From an uncultured Granulosicoccaceae bacterium (GTDB lineage: Bacteria; Pseudomonadota; Gammaproteobacteria; Granulosicoccales; Granulosicoccaceae), in the NCBI GenBank assembly GCA_937998875.1, contig CALLBO010000024.1:40177-104176 (forward strand): DNA of 64,000 nucleotides, given 5' to 3'. The position numbers and the translations under genes are program-made. Shown here piece by piece: positions 6,881 through 16,370 of this stretch. The notes under the pieces are model-generated. The model saw only the letters and a program-made list of their open reading frames with translations, was not told the origin of the DNA and did no database searches. Position 1 is the first letter of the stretch, and every line of letters begins with the position of its first letter.

Positions 6881-8509
6881 CTACTGGTTCAACGTATAAA
6901 CGAATAAGTCCTGATCATCGTCATTGTCGTCATCCGTCAGATTACTTGCGCTGCTATTGAATATTAACCGCTGACTATCGGAAGTAAATTTCACATTCCG
7001 GGAATATCCGTTCACTTCCTTTCGGTCTACCGGCACTGTGACGTGAATAATGTCTCTGGCGTTAAGGTCACGGAGATAGACCTGCCTTTGGGGCGTGGAA
7101 TCGTTTGTTACAAACGCGACGTATTGTCCATCCGGGCTTATATCAGGAAAAATTGTTTCAGCGTACCTGTACTGAGTAGCACCATTTGGAGCATTAGTTG
7201 TTATATCACTAATTATTGAATTATTTTCTGTTTGCCTATCGAACAACATCACGCGCTTGGAACCAGTAATGGTAGATTCATACACAATCTTGAGTCCATT
7301 ATCAGTAATGGCACCATTATTCACGCTGGAGCTTACCCTCGTGGTGACGTCCGTATTGACCATCGCAACAGTATCGTAAACATAAACATTGGTATGCACA
7401 GATTGACGGCCGTTTACTATCATGTAGTCAATATCTTTGTGTAATACAAACCGGCCGTTGTCACTTACATCCAGTGGCGCTACCGAATTGTTACTACTGT
7501 CAGAGATGAGTGTGGTTGTTGCATTTTCCGAATTGTGTACAAATATCCCTTCCCCGGATAACTGAACACCTGCACCTAAATCCGACGCATCACTGGCGAA
7601 TGCAACAATACTCGCGTCTGAGGACATCTTCGCTCGCGAGCTATCCCCGGTACCTGGCAAACCATCAGATGTTCTGGAGACCAGGGTATGCAATCGGGTA
7701 TTACTATCATAAAGAAAAACCTGGCTACCACCATTGGTGTTCGCACCTTCAAGGTTCGTTGCGTACGAGGATAGTGCGATGAATCGGCTATTTTCACTTA
7801 TCGCATCTACTGTGCTGTGGTTATCCGCCTCTGAACCGTTATTACCTCTCGTCACCAGTTCAATATCACCAGTGTTGTGATTCAGGGTAAATACATCACT
7901 GTAGCCACTTACGTCCGCTGCATAAAAATCGCTGCGATAACTCCTGAAGGCAGTGGTCCCGTTAGTATTCGCGGTGATCACCGAGCTTGCAGTTCTATCT
8001 TCCGGTAAATCTATTCTTTGCAACTGAGAGATCAGGCAGGTTTCAGTTCCATTCCAACCAAAACTGTCACCCAGCGGCAGGCTATCAATGCAACTGCTCG
8101 CTGGCTGACTATCTGCGGTGATTCTACAAGACGTAACACCATCCCATCCCCAGCCATCACCTACTGGTGGAGAATCAACACACACCGCCATCACATCTAC
8201 AGTGCAGGACTCAACACCATTCCAACCCCACCCGTCACCCACTGGCGGCGAGTCGATACATACAAGTTCGGCCGGTGTCACGCTGCACGCCTCCACGCCG
8301 TTCCAGCCCCAACCGTCATTAAGAGGTGGGGAGTCTATGCAGTCGACCTGGCCAGGTTGTTGTTCTGCGATACAAGACGCCACGCCGTTCCAACCCCAGC
8401 CGTCCCCATCGTAATCAATACAATCAGAGGACTGAGCAAATGCTCGCGGAGACATGCAGGCGATTACACAGGCGACGATAAAAAATGCTTTTGTAGTTAG
8501 GTTATGCAT
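6881..8509 (-). CDS. secreted protein: five Cys-framed GWGWNG repeats plus TolB-like propeller
   Basis: Starting at ATG 8509 gives 542 residues; TTG at 8524 is in frame but the ATG start gives a clean signal peptide, cleaved near PRAFAQ. Residues about 28-160 hold five tandem units of about 27-30 residues. Each has a Cys, a short DSPP-type linker, (D)GWGWNG, three residues and another Cys; unit 5 is degenerate (SFGWNGTETC). The ten Cys probably pair within units. The rest repeats propeller-blade patterns such as DAISENSRFIALSSYATNL and FPDISPDGQYVAFVTNDS, as in TolB/PD40 proteins. The short units recall CBM10-type GWGWE motifs, so a surface or carbohydrate-binding role is possible. The function is unknown. 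Confidence 0.8.
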   Translation of the reverse strand: MHNLTTKAFFIVACVIACMSPRAFAQSSDCIDYDGDGWGWNGVASCIAEQQPGQVDCIDSPPLNDGWGWNGVEACSVTPAELVCIDSPPVGDGWGWNGVESCTVDVMAVCVDSPPVGDGWGWDGVTSCRITADSQPASSCIDSLPLGDSFGWNGTETCLISQLQRIDLPEDRTASSVITANTNGTTAFRSYRSDFYAADVSGYSDVFTLNHNTGDIELVTRGNNGSEADNHSTVDAISENSRFIALSSYATNLEGANTNGGSQVFLYDSNTRLHTLVSRTSDGLPGTGDSSRAKMSSDASIVAFASDASDLGAGVQLSGEGIFVHNSENATTTLISDSSNNSVAPLDVSDNGRFVLHKDIDYMIVNGRQSVHTNVYVYDTVAMVNTDVTTRVSSSVNNGAITDNGLKIVYESTITGSKRVMLFDRQTENNSIISDITTNAPNGATQYRYAETIFPDISPDGQYVAFVTNDSTPQRQVYLRDLNARDIIHVTVPVDRKEVNGYSRNVKFTSDSQRLIFNSSASNLTDDDNDDDQDLFVYTLNQ

Positions 8510-8810
8510 GAAAATCCGTATCAATTTTACGTCATGACATATTGAAACTGATTGCGCTGCTTGTAAAGCACTGAATTGTGAAAATCCACACTTCTCTGAA
8601 TGTACTTCTCAATAGGAGCACCGGACCTCCACGCAAGACCTCACCATAGCCTCGGTTTATCGAACCTCGGGACGACTCAGCGGTATTTTTACCACTGACA
8701 GCGTATTTCGATTACCAGCGATAAAAATTCCGATCCAGCACAATTTCCTAAAACACGAAACAGGCTCGCCCGACAAGGACGTCAGATACTACATAACACG
8801 GAAAAGTACC

Positions 8811-9734
8811 ATGCTTTCTTCAGTTCGTTTGCCATTGCTGTTTGTCATTTTGTGGAGCTCCGCATTCATCGCATTCGAGTATTGCTCAACCAAAATTGAG
8901 CCTGCAACGTTTGTTGTTGTGAGGGCCACCACCACTGTAGTGATTCTCATTCCTGTTATTCTGTTTTTAAAACTGCCATGGCCGACGCGAAGAAAGGAAA
9001 TTCTGGCTGTTGTAGTTGTCGGTATATTAATGCACGGGGGATATGGCGGTGGTTCATTCGCAGCAATTTACCACGGAATCAATGTAGGCCTATGCGCAAT
9101 AATCTTAAGCTTGCAGCCTGCACTGACTGTAATTCTGTCTGCAACGTTTCTTGGAGAAAAAATTACCCTTCAGAAGATAGCAGGCATTCTGACAGGAATG
9201 ATAGGAGTATCAATAATCATACTGAATGGAGATAGTGGACATACTTCAACGTTGAACCTGGGCGGTAACCCCGGATTCGAGAGCGGCTTACTTGGCATTT
9301 CTCTGTGCTTTATAAGTTTACTGGCCATAGCCATTGCAACAATTGTCCAGAAACGCTTCTGCAGTAAGGTCAGCCTGTTGCCGGGAGCATGCATACAATT
9401 TACATCCGCTGCTGCATTTATGCTGCCAATTGCGTTGACGTTAGAAACTATGGAAATAAAATGGGACATGAGCTTTTTACTGGGAATGGGGTGGTTGGTG
9501 GTCTTCATTTCACTCGGTGCAATGTTGATTTTAATGGCGCTGATTAATCGTGGGCAGGCCGGCACAGTAGCGAATCTTTTCTATCTGGTGACGCCGTTAG
9601 TTGCCATACAAGCATGGATACTTTTAGATGAGTCGTTGAATAACGAGTCACTGGCCGGAATGGCCATTTGTACCATCGGCGTCATTATTGTTAACTATGT
9701 TCCCACCATGCGGGAGACACCTGCGGCAGCCTGA
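8811..9734 (+). CDS. EamA/DMT family transporter
   Basis: A 307-residue membrane protein made of two EamA repeats, ten predicted helices. The first repeat begins LLFVILWSSAFIAFEYC and ends with SLQPALTVILSATFLGEKIT; the second ends with YLVTPLVAIQAWILLDESL. Both carry the typical Pro-containing helix followed by a Glu. Members export metabolites or amino acids. The substrate is unknown. The gene stands alone between minus-strand neighbours, and the 280 nt before it shows no other gene. Confidence 0.9.
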   Translation: MLSSVRLPLLFVILWSSAFIAFEYCSTKIEPATFVVVRATTTVVILIPVILFLKLPWPTRRKEILAVVVVGILMHGGYGGGSFAAIYHGINVGLCAIILSLQPALTVILSATFLGEKITLQKIAGILTGMIGVSIIILNGDSGHTSTLNLGGNPGFESGLLGISLCFISLLAIAIATIVQKRFCSKVSLLPGACIQFTSAAAFMLPIALTLETMEIKWDMSFLLGMGWLVVFISLGAMLILMALINRGQAGTVANLFYLVTPLVAIQAWILLDESLNNESLAGMAICTIGVIIVNYVPTMRETPAAA

Positions 9735-9851
9735 CTACTTCACGCTATATGGAGGCGTTGAGCAACTGGAACTCGTCTGGCGTATCCACTGGCGTTCTCT
9801 TCTGGCGCGCCGACGCATTCACCAATAGCCCGGGAAATCGGCCCGGCAATC

Positions 9852-12503
9852 TCATAGAGCTTCAAACAAACTACTCTGTTGTTGCTGCAACCGTACTACC
9901 TTGGCATTTCCCACGTAGCTATAACGGGCGGGATAACAGGTCATGACTACTATCTGTGTGGATTGCGCGGCACTGTTTAATATTGCACCCATGGTTTCAA
10001 GCCTTCTGGCGTCAGTATGACCGAGTGTGTCATCAAGTATTAGCGGCATGCCTTCATTCCCGGCGACTAACTGCGCTGCGGCAAGACGCAATAAAATACC
10101 TAACTGTTCTCTCGCACCACCACTTAGGTCATCAAATGGAACCGTCTTACCTTTGAGCGTGCGCGTGACTATGTTCAACGATTCACTTAGCTCAACAGAA
10201 AAATCATCACCGAACACTACCGTACCCATCGCGACAACGCGCTCTGCCAGCGGTCGTGCATAGGTTCGCTGCGCTTCACGCTGATAGCGTATTAGCGTTT
10301 TCCATAGTTTTTCAGCAGCTCGGGCACGGCGTGTGATCTGTTGAATTTGTGCTTTATTCTGATCGCGCTCTGCCAGCACTGACTGATGTTTCTCATGCAA
10401 GCCTTCTGCCTGCATTTGATCCAGTCTTGCTTTAATATCCGCCTGTCGTAACTCAAGGTTGTGCAAATCCCCCTGAGCCCGCTGTAAAGACAGCCTCGCA
10501 TTGTCTACCAGTAGATCAGTACCACCAGAATTTAACTTATCCAGTTCGGACTGTACTGTGCCCAATGCATTCTGGGCAGTTTTCAGTTCTTTTGAGGCTT
10601 CGATTTTTTGCGACTGCAGTGCAACAGTTGATAATTCTTTTTCTTTCGCCTCAATTTTTTCAGTGACACTAACGAGTGATTGCTGATCTAGGGCGATACC
10701 TTGAATACTGACATCAAGCCTTGTTTTAGCATCCGCGCTATGTTGCTGCGACTGATCGCGCAGATCGCGCGCCACCTGAATTGAATGATCAAGCTCCTCC
10801 AGCTGCTGCCAGCGCGCCTGGCGCAACACCTCCAAGTTAGCGGCTTCATCGGATACTTCAGCCTTAGCGCTGAGCATCGCCACTGATTGGCGCATGCCTT
10901 CAATAGTATTTGCCAGTATCGATACACTGACATCCCCCGAAATCGCCTTCAGGTTTTTTCTCATCTCACGCTGTCGGGCAATAGTCTCTGCTCTTTTACG
11001 GTGTGCAGCTCTGGCCTCTAGTGGCGACTTAACACCACAATCAATCAACAGTTCTTCAAGTGCTTTTTTTGTTTTCTGATACTCAATTGTCAGTTCAAAA
11101 TTGTCTGCTGCGGGAGTAATTTCAATCCGTAGAGAATCATCCAGCTGCAACGTTGATCTGCTGGATGTATCTGCTGTTAGATCTTCACCCGTCTTATAAA
11201 GCTGCTGCCTACCATTGTTAGTAACCCGGGTGTCTTTTAAAAACTGCAAGCGTATCCCGGCGCTGCTACCACCGATTTTTATCTCGAAATCACGTCGTTG
11301 CTGCTCAAGCTTTTCAATTCTATTGATAACGACGTCATCGATTCGATACGTTGCAAACTCTGACTCCAGGTCGTCGAGCTCTTTTTGAGCCGACACCAGC
11401 TGTAGATGTTGTTGCTCAAGCTTGTGTAGTTGCAGTTTCTGATTGCGCAACTCGATAGAGACATCTACCGAACGCACCAGTTGCTCCAGAGATTGCCTTT
11501 GTTTCAACAGTGAGTCACGTTTTTTAGTCGCCAGCTCAAGCGATTCAACGGCTTTGAGATAGCCTTGTTCCAGCTCTGCTTTCTGTTTGCCTGTAGTAAC
11601 AATTGCTGACTGCAATCTTTCAGACTCGTTGACCAGCATTATTCTTTCGGACAACTGACGATCAATTTCTCTACACTGTAGTTCGCTTGACCTGACCGCT
11701 TCCTGCAACGCTTTGCACTGTTGCTGAAATGATGCGAGTTCCGCTTTTTGTTTTTCAAGGTTAGCCACATTTAGCTGCATCGCTGGCAGGCGTTCGCTTA
11801 TGCCTCCGAGCTCGTTGGCAATCTTGGCACTTTCATCAACGTATCGTTCAAGCTCAGCCAGTGATCCGCCCAGATTTGCATCAGATCGCTCAAGATCTTG
11901 CTGTCGCGTTCGCAGCGCTGCGAGCTCACCGGTTTCCTTGCCGGCCTTCTCTGTGAAGTATTTAAGGTACTCTTTTTGCGCTTTCGCCAGCAGTACTGAC
12001 TCACCATCACCCGCACCTCTACCTCCGGCAGCATTATCGAGTGCCTGTGCAAGGCTGTCGCTATTTTTAAAACTAACCTGGCTGAATTCACTACCCTGCT
12101 CAAGCTGAATTGCCTGCCAGAGCGAATAGTCGATCGAATTATCAAGTATCTGCAATACCCGGTCATGCGCTTCTGTGCCAACCAGTTGCAATGACTGTGG
12201 TTTATGGATAAGAAGTGTGGTTGCAGATTTTTTATTGAATGTCTTGCTGTAGGTTAAGTGGTACTCACCGACGGTAAGCTCAACCTCAACCATACTACCC
12301 GTATCAATGCCTTTCGGCGTAACACGCTTGAGTTCCTGCTTTTTTGTAGAATCCCTTTCCCGAAACAACAAATTCAGTGCTTCTATAAAAGATGACTTAC
12401 CGGCCTCATTATCACCTTCAACAATCGTGATACCAGCATCAAGCCGAATCTCAGCGGCCTCCACACCACGCCAGTTTTCAAGCTTGATGCGCAGCAGCTG
12501 CAT
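9852..12503 (-). CDS. YhaN-type SMC/Rad50-like ATPase without zinc hook
   Basis: An 883-residue split-ABC ATPase. N-terminal MQLLRIKLENWRGVEAAEI and Walker A GDNEAGKSS (about residues 30-38) are followed by long coiled coils. The C-terminal lobe has the signature LSGGAREQ (about 793-800), Walker B PLILDDTLG (about 820) and a final VVMTCYPARY. No CxxC hook motif is found at the coiled-coil apex, which separates it from SbcC/Rad50 and points to the YhaN group. Its ATG overlaps the stop of the nuclease gene upstream (TGATG), so the two are translationally coupled. Together they probably act as an ATP-gated DNA end nuclease in repair. Confidence 0.85.
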   Translation of the reverse strand: MQLLRIKLENWRGVEAAEIRLDAGITIVEGDNEAGKSSFIEALNLLFRERDSTKKQELKRVTPKGIDTGSMVEVELTVGEYHLTYSKTFNKKSATTLLIHKPQSLQLVGTEAHDRVLQILDNSIDYSLWQAIQLEQGSEFSQVSFKNSDSLAQALDNAAGGRGAGDGESVLLAKAQKEYLKYFTEKAGKETGELAALRTRQQDLERSDANLGGSLAELERYVDESAKIANELGGISERLPAMQLNVANLEKQKAELASFQQQCKALQEAVRSSELQCREIDRQLSERIMLVNESERLQSAIVTTGKQKAELEQGYLKAVESLELATKKRDSLLKQRQSLEQLVRSVDVSIELRNQKLQLHKLEQQHLQLVSAQKELDDLESEFATYRIDDVVINRIEKLEQQRRDFEIKIGGSSAGIRLQFLKDTRVTNNGRQQLYKTGEDLTADTSSRSTLQLDDSLRIEITPAADNFELTIEYQKTKKALEELLIDCGVKSPLEARAAHRKRAETIARQREMRKNLKAISGDVSVSILANTIEGMRQSVAMLSAKAEVSDEAANLEVLRQARWQQLEELDHSIQVARDLRDQSQQHSADAKTRLDVSIQGIALDQQSLVSVTEKIEAKEKELSTVALQSQKIEASKELKTAQNALGTVQSELDKLNSGGTDLLVDNARLSLQRAQGDLHNLELRQADIKARLDQMQAEGLHEKHQSVLAERDQNKAQIQQITRRARAAEKLWKTLIRYQREAQRTYARPLAERVVAMGTVVFGDDFSVELSESLNIVTRTLKGKTVPFDDLSGGAREQLGILLRLAAAQLVAGNEGMPLILDDTLGHTDARRLETMGAILNSAAQSTQIVVMTCYPARYSYVGNAKVVRLQQQQSSLFEAL

Positions 12504-13666
12504 CAGAGGCCCCTGTCGGCCAGACGATACATAAGTGCTAATGCATCACGCGCAACCTGCGCTTCCTCACTTATCGGAGCATCACCACCAGACTGCTTTG
12601 CCTGTTCAGCAAGTTCATCCCAACAGTCGCGAGCATAGCCGCTTAGCGACATTTCTTCATATTCCAGTTGATCAGGCACTACAGATAAATCGGTACGCAA
12701 CTCATCGATTCGCAGGCTGGCAAAGAGGTCGCGGTGTTGTTCTACCAGCAGATCAAGATCAGCACTTATCGAGAGTGACACTGATCCAGACAAAGAAAGT
12801 AGTACAGAGGTACGTTCTTTGTTTTCTATTTTTTCAAGTTGTTCCTGCAGGCCAAGCAGATCTTCCTTCGTGTCTATTGATTTCTGCACGCGTGAAAATC
12901 GCCATTGACCGGTCTCAATTTCTTCAACACGCGGCCGCGGATCGATACCAACGGACGCATCTACCAGTAATACTTTGTTTGGTGCAGTCTCGGTAAAGTC
13001 TGTGGCAACCGGTGTGCCGCTGTACCAGATTCTGCCGCTTGCATGGCAGTCTGTCACAGAGTGCCGGTCACCCAATGCCAGGTAGTGAAGTTTTTGTTCC
13101 GCTAAAGCCGCAGTGATTTTTTCTTGTGACAGGCATGCAGGGTGACTGGTATCAGGCATCAATGAGTCAAGTTGACCGTGCGCAAGCACTATCCTGGTCA
13201 CACCGGCTGCAACCGGCTCAAGTGAGTCAACTAACTGCCCACAGAGATCGATTGTGGGTTGCTTGTTGAACCACGGTGCACCAACTATTTCTATGGACGG
13301 CAACTTGTCTGAACGATAGATTGCATGATCACGGACTACCATAATATGATCCGGCAGTGCTTTAAATGCCTCAGTGTCATAGACGCTTGCAGCATTCAGT
13401 GGATCATGGTTGCCCGGCAAAATAAACATTGGGTAGGCAAAGCGGCTTAACTTCTCTGCGGCTCTGACTACGGTTTGCGGTGCCACATGGTTGGAATCAA
13501 ATACATCACCGCAGACAACGACAAACCCGGCACCATGCTTTTCACACAGGTCGGCCAGGCCGGGAATCAGATCAATCCGATCCTGCGTGAATCGCGCCTG
13601 CGCCTCACCCTTCAGGAAATACCGGGTCATGCCCAGGTGCCAGTCTGATGTGTGAATAAACTTCAG
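12503..13666 (-). CDS. YhaO/SbcD-like DNA repair metallophosphoesterase, probable CTG start
   Basis: A Mre11-like nuclease. The usual N-terminus MKFIHTSDWHLGM is present only if translation starts at CTG 13664-13666. The next ATG (13628-13630) would cut off the first metal ligands, D and H of TSDWHLG. Upstream in frame there is a TGA eight codons before, with no ATG, GTG or TTG between. Other phosphodiesterase motifs are GDVFDSN, PGNHDP, LAHGQ and ALGDRHS. The full protein has 387 residues. It is the first gene of the pair with the YhaN-type ATPase. A base error creating CTG from ATG or GTG cannot be excluded. Confidence 0.85.
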   Translation of the reverse strand: MKFIHTSDWHLGMTRYFLKGEAQARFTQDRIDLIPGLADLCEKHGAGFVVVCGDVFDSNHVAPQTVVRAAEKLSRFAYPMFILPGNHDPLNAASVYDTEAFKALPDHIMVVRDHAIYRSDKLPSIEIVGAPWFNKQPTIDLCGQLVDSLEPVAAGVTRIVLAHGQLDSLMPDTSHPACLSQEKITAALAEQKLHYLALGDRHSVTDCHASGRIWYSGTPVATDFTETAPNKVLLVDASVGIDPRPRVEEIETGQWRFSRVQKSIDTKEDLLGLQEQLEKIENKERTSVLLSLSGSVSLSISADLDLLVEQHRDLFASLRIDELRTDLSVVPDQLEYEEMSLSGYARDCWDELAEQAKQSGGDAPISEEAQVARDALALMYRLADRGL

Positions 13667-13777
13667 GAGTGTCTCTTCGCCTTTTCAGTACCTCTTATTA
13701 TCCCCTATTAGCGGGCATTTGTGCAGCTGGCATTTGCACCAGGATATCCATTTGACGCACCAGCGTTTTAAGCGGTC

Positions 13778-13813
13778 AAAAAAAAGGGCAACCGTTTAAC
13801 CGGTTACCCTTTT
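13778..13813 (-). terminator. intrinsic terminator after the aldolase gene
   Basis: The minus strand forms a stem AAAAGGGTAACCG pairing with CGGTTGCCCTTTT (one mismatch) around a TTAAA loop, then a run of eight T. It lies 34 nt after the stop of the class I aldolase gene and ends the glycolytic operon. It sits upstream of the nuclease gene on the same strand, separating the two units. Confidence 0.85.
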
Positions 13814-13846
13814 CCTGATCCGCAAACGCTCTTTCCCGGGCTCTGC

Positions 13847-14737
13847 CTAGGTAGCAGATGCCCGATAGATCGACTCAATGCCTTCATCCAGATGCGAGTT
13901 GAACTCCTCATCTGACATCTGATCTGTCAAGCCTTCGACCAGTGCACGGGAGAAGCTCGCCACCATCATTGGATTCTCTGCCAATCTGCGATTTGCCTCC
14001 TGACGCGAGTAACCGCCGGAAAGTGCAACCACTTTGACCATATTTTTATGATCAATACACTCTTTGTAGTGCCTGGCTGTTTCCGGCAACGTCAGCTTGA
14101 ACATCACCAGCTCGTCGTTTAATGCATCAAGCCCTGCCATCAGGTGCTTTTTAAGCATGTCTTCAGCCTGCTGCTTCTCAGGGCAGTTGATGTCAACTTC
14201 AGGCTCAAGAATCGGTACCAAACCTTTGGCGACAATCTGCATGCCGACAGCAAACTGCTGATCAACGATCTGCTTGATACCGGCATCGTCCGCCTGCTTG
14301 ATTACAGAGCGCATTTTGGTGCCGAACACACCTTTACTTTTGGCCCGATCAAGCAATGCATCCAGATCTGGCATTGGCTTCATCAACTGCACACCATTGG
14401 CTTCATCTTCGAGGCCTTTGTCTACCTTGAGAAAAGGCACAACATTCTTTTCAGACCACAGAAACTCGGCTGATCCTACGCCACCGACTTCTTTATCCAT
14501 GGTACCTTCAAACAGAATTGCGCCGATAATACGCTTGCCATTAAACGCATCAGCGGTAACGATACGAGTTCGCATCTGATGCACCAGATCAAACATCTCA
14601 TCATCATTGCCCCACCTGTCTTCAGTCACTCCATACTGACCAAGTGCCTTTGGCGTACTGCCACCGCTTTGATCCAGCGCCGCAATAAACCCCGACTCCT
14701 TGCGAACTTTTTCCAGTTGTTGATCGAAGTTGCTCAT
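13847..14737 (-). CDS. fda: fructose-bisphosphate aldolase class I
   Basis: A 296-residue class I (Schiff-base) aldolase, the same length as the staphylococcal Fda type. The start reads GFIAALDQSGGSTPKALGQYG, and the internal motifs ILFEGTMDKEVGG, FGTKMRSV, LVPILEPEVDI and MFKLTLPE give the lysine and acidic residues of the active site. It interconverts fructose-1,6-bisphosphate with DHAP and glyceraldehyde-3-phosphate. AGGAGA precedes ATG. It is last in the tkt-gap-pgk-pyk-fba order, 144 nt after pyk, and is closed by a terminator. A class I enzyme instead of the metal-dependent class II enzyme in this operon position is known in some gammaproteobacteria. Confidence 0.95.
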   Translation of the reverse strand: MSNFDQQLEKVRKESGFIAALDQSGGSTPKALGQYGVTEDRWGNDDEMFDLVHQMRTRIVTADAFNGKRIIGAILFEGTMDKEVGGVGSAEFLWSEKNVVPFLKVDKGLEDEANGVQLMKPMPDLDALLDRAKSKGVFGTKMRSVIKQADDAGIKQIVDQQFAVGMQIVAKGLVPILEPEVDINCPEKQQAEDMLKKHLMAGLDALNDELVMFKLTLPETARHYKECIDHKNMVKVVALSGGYSRQEANRRLAENPMMVASFSRALVEGLTDQMSDEEFNSHLDEGIESIYRASAT

Positions 14738-14881
14738 AGTTTCTCTCCTGCACGAAAAGCTTACTGATTAATTACCCGAGACCCGCCAGGTGCGGCTGAT
14801 TTCGATTCTTTAGTTCTATACAAATTAACGGCCACCGGTGCTGATTTGTGAGTCTGGCACCCACTTCATGGATAATCCGGG

Positions 14882-16321
14882 CTAGTCATCACCAGTCCAG
14901 TCCCCGACACGGACGATTTTCATTGAGTTAGTACCACTGGCAACTCCGAACATATCACCCTTGGTAATGATAACCAGGTCACCATCTTCAACCTTGCCAC
15001 GCTCTACGAGCTTTTCGACTACTGTCTGGTTTGCCTCGTAGGATGAGGTCAACTGACGATCAATGCGGATCGGATAAACACCCCGGTAGAGCGTCACTCT
15101 GGTGCGGGTACTCTCGTTAAGTGTCACCGCATAAATAGGGATACCGGAACTGATCCGTGACATCCAGAGTGCGGTTGAGCCGGTTTCAGTTAAAGCGCCA
15201 ATTGCAGTAACATCTAAATGATTTGCCGCATACATTGCAGACATCGCGATCGACTCATCGATGCGATCAAAAGTTAGATGCAGTCGATGCTGAGACTCCA
15301 TGGCCTTGCGTTGCTTCTCGGCATGTTCACAAATGCGGCTCATAGAAGCTACTGCTTTGGCCGGAAATTCACCCACTGCAGATTCAGCTGACAACATCAC
15401 GGCATCCGTTCCATCAAGAACAGCGTTGGCAACATCAAATACTTCCGCACGAGTCGGAATCGGGCTACTCACCATTGATTCCATCATCTGCGTTGCCGTA
15501 ATCACCACCTTGTTGGCAGTACGCGCTTTGTTGATCAGATCCTTCTGTACTGCCGGAAGTTCAGGGTCACCAATCTCGACACCCAGATCCCCGCGAGCCA
15601 CCATGATTACATCAGTTGCTTCGAGTATTTCATCGATGGCTTCGACTGCTTCTGCCCGCTCAATCTTGGCGACAATACCAGCATTACTTCCCGCTTCATT
15701 CAGTAACTCGCGGGCATAGTTTATATCCGCGGCATCACGCGGGAAAGAAACCCCGAGGTAATCAATCTTAAGCTCTGCAGCAAGCTTGAGATCCTCAATA
15801 TCTTTCTCAGTAATTGCAGGGGCCGATAAGCCACCGCCACGCAAATTAATACCCTTACGATTTGACAGCTTGCCACCGACGATGACGCTGGTGTGAATTT
15901 TACTGCCGTCTATTGCAACGACTTCCAAAACGATACGACCGTCATCCAGTACCAGCACGCTGCCAACACTGACGTCGTTTGGCAGATTTTCATAAGTACA
16001 ACCAACCACCTGCTGGTTACCAGCCTTGTCATCGTGACTCACATCAAGCGTGAATGTGGCACCTTCGGCAAGTTGTATCGAACCGTCAGTAAATTCCGAG
16101 ACACGAATCTTCGGCCCTTGAAGATCACCGAGAATACCGATTATGCATCCTTCTGCATCGGCAATTTTACGAATCATCGCCACACGATCTCTGTGGTCAT
16201 CCGCTGTCCCGTGAGAGAAATTGACTCTCACAACATTCACACCAGCGTTGATAACCTCACGTAACGTATCTTCGGTATCGGTGGCGGGGCCAAGCGTTGC
16301 AACTATTTTGGTTCTGCGCAT
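14882..16321 (-). CDS. pyk: pyruvate kinase
   Basis: Starting at ATG 16321 gives 479 residues, MRRTKIVATLGPATD, with AAAGGA just upstream. A TTG at 16381 would overlap the pgk stop and add an unmatched 20-residue tail, so it is not used. Motifs: RVNFSHG, LGDLQGPKIRV, the Mg/K site MVARGDLGVEIG, and ITATQMMESM. The C-terminal effector domain ends EDGDLVIITKGDMFG. It makes pyruvate and ATP from PEP and ADP. It is 49 nt after pgk in the operon. Confidence 0.97.
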   Translation of the reverse strand: MRRTKIVATLGPATDTEDTLREVINAGVNVVRVNFSHGTADDHRDRVAMIRKIADAEGCIIGILGDLQGPKIRVSEFTDGSIQLAEGATFTLDVSHDDKAGNQQVVGCTYENLPNDVSVGSVLVLDDGRIVLEVVAIDGSKIHTSVIVGGKLSNRKGINLRGGGLSAPAITEKDIEDLKLAAELKIDYLGVSFPRDAADINYARELLNEAGSNAGIVAKIERAEAVEAIDEILEATDVIMVARGDLGVEIGDPELPAVQKDLINKARTANKVVITATQMMESMVSSPIPTRAEVFDVANAVLDGTDAVMLSAESAVGEFPAKAVASMSRICEHAEKQRKAMESQHRLHLTFDRIDESIAMSAMYAANHLDVTAIGALTETGSTALWMSRISSGIPIYAVTLNESTRTRVTLYRGVYPIRIDRQLTSSYEANQTVVEKLVERGKVEDGDLVIITKGDMFGVASGTNSMKIVRVGDWTGDD

Positions 16322-16370
16322 TTTTTCCTTTAAGGGGTTACGGGTTTCCCCGATGAAGAGTTGAGGTGAA

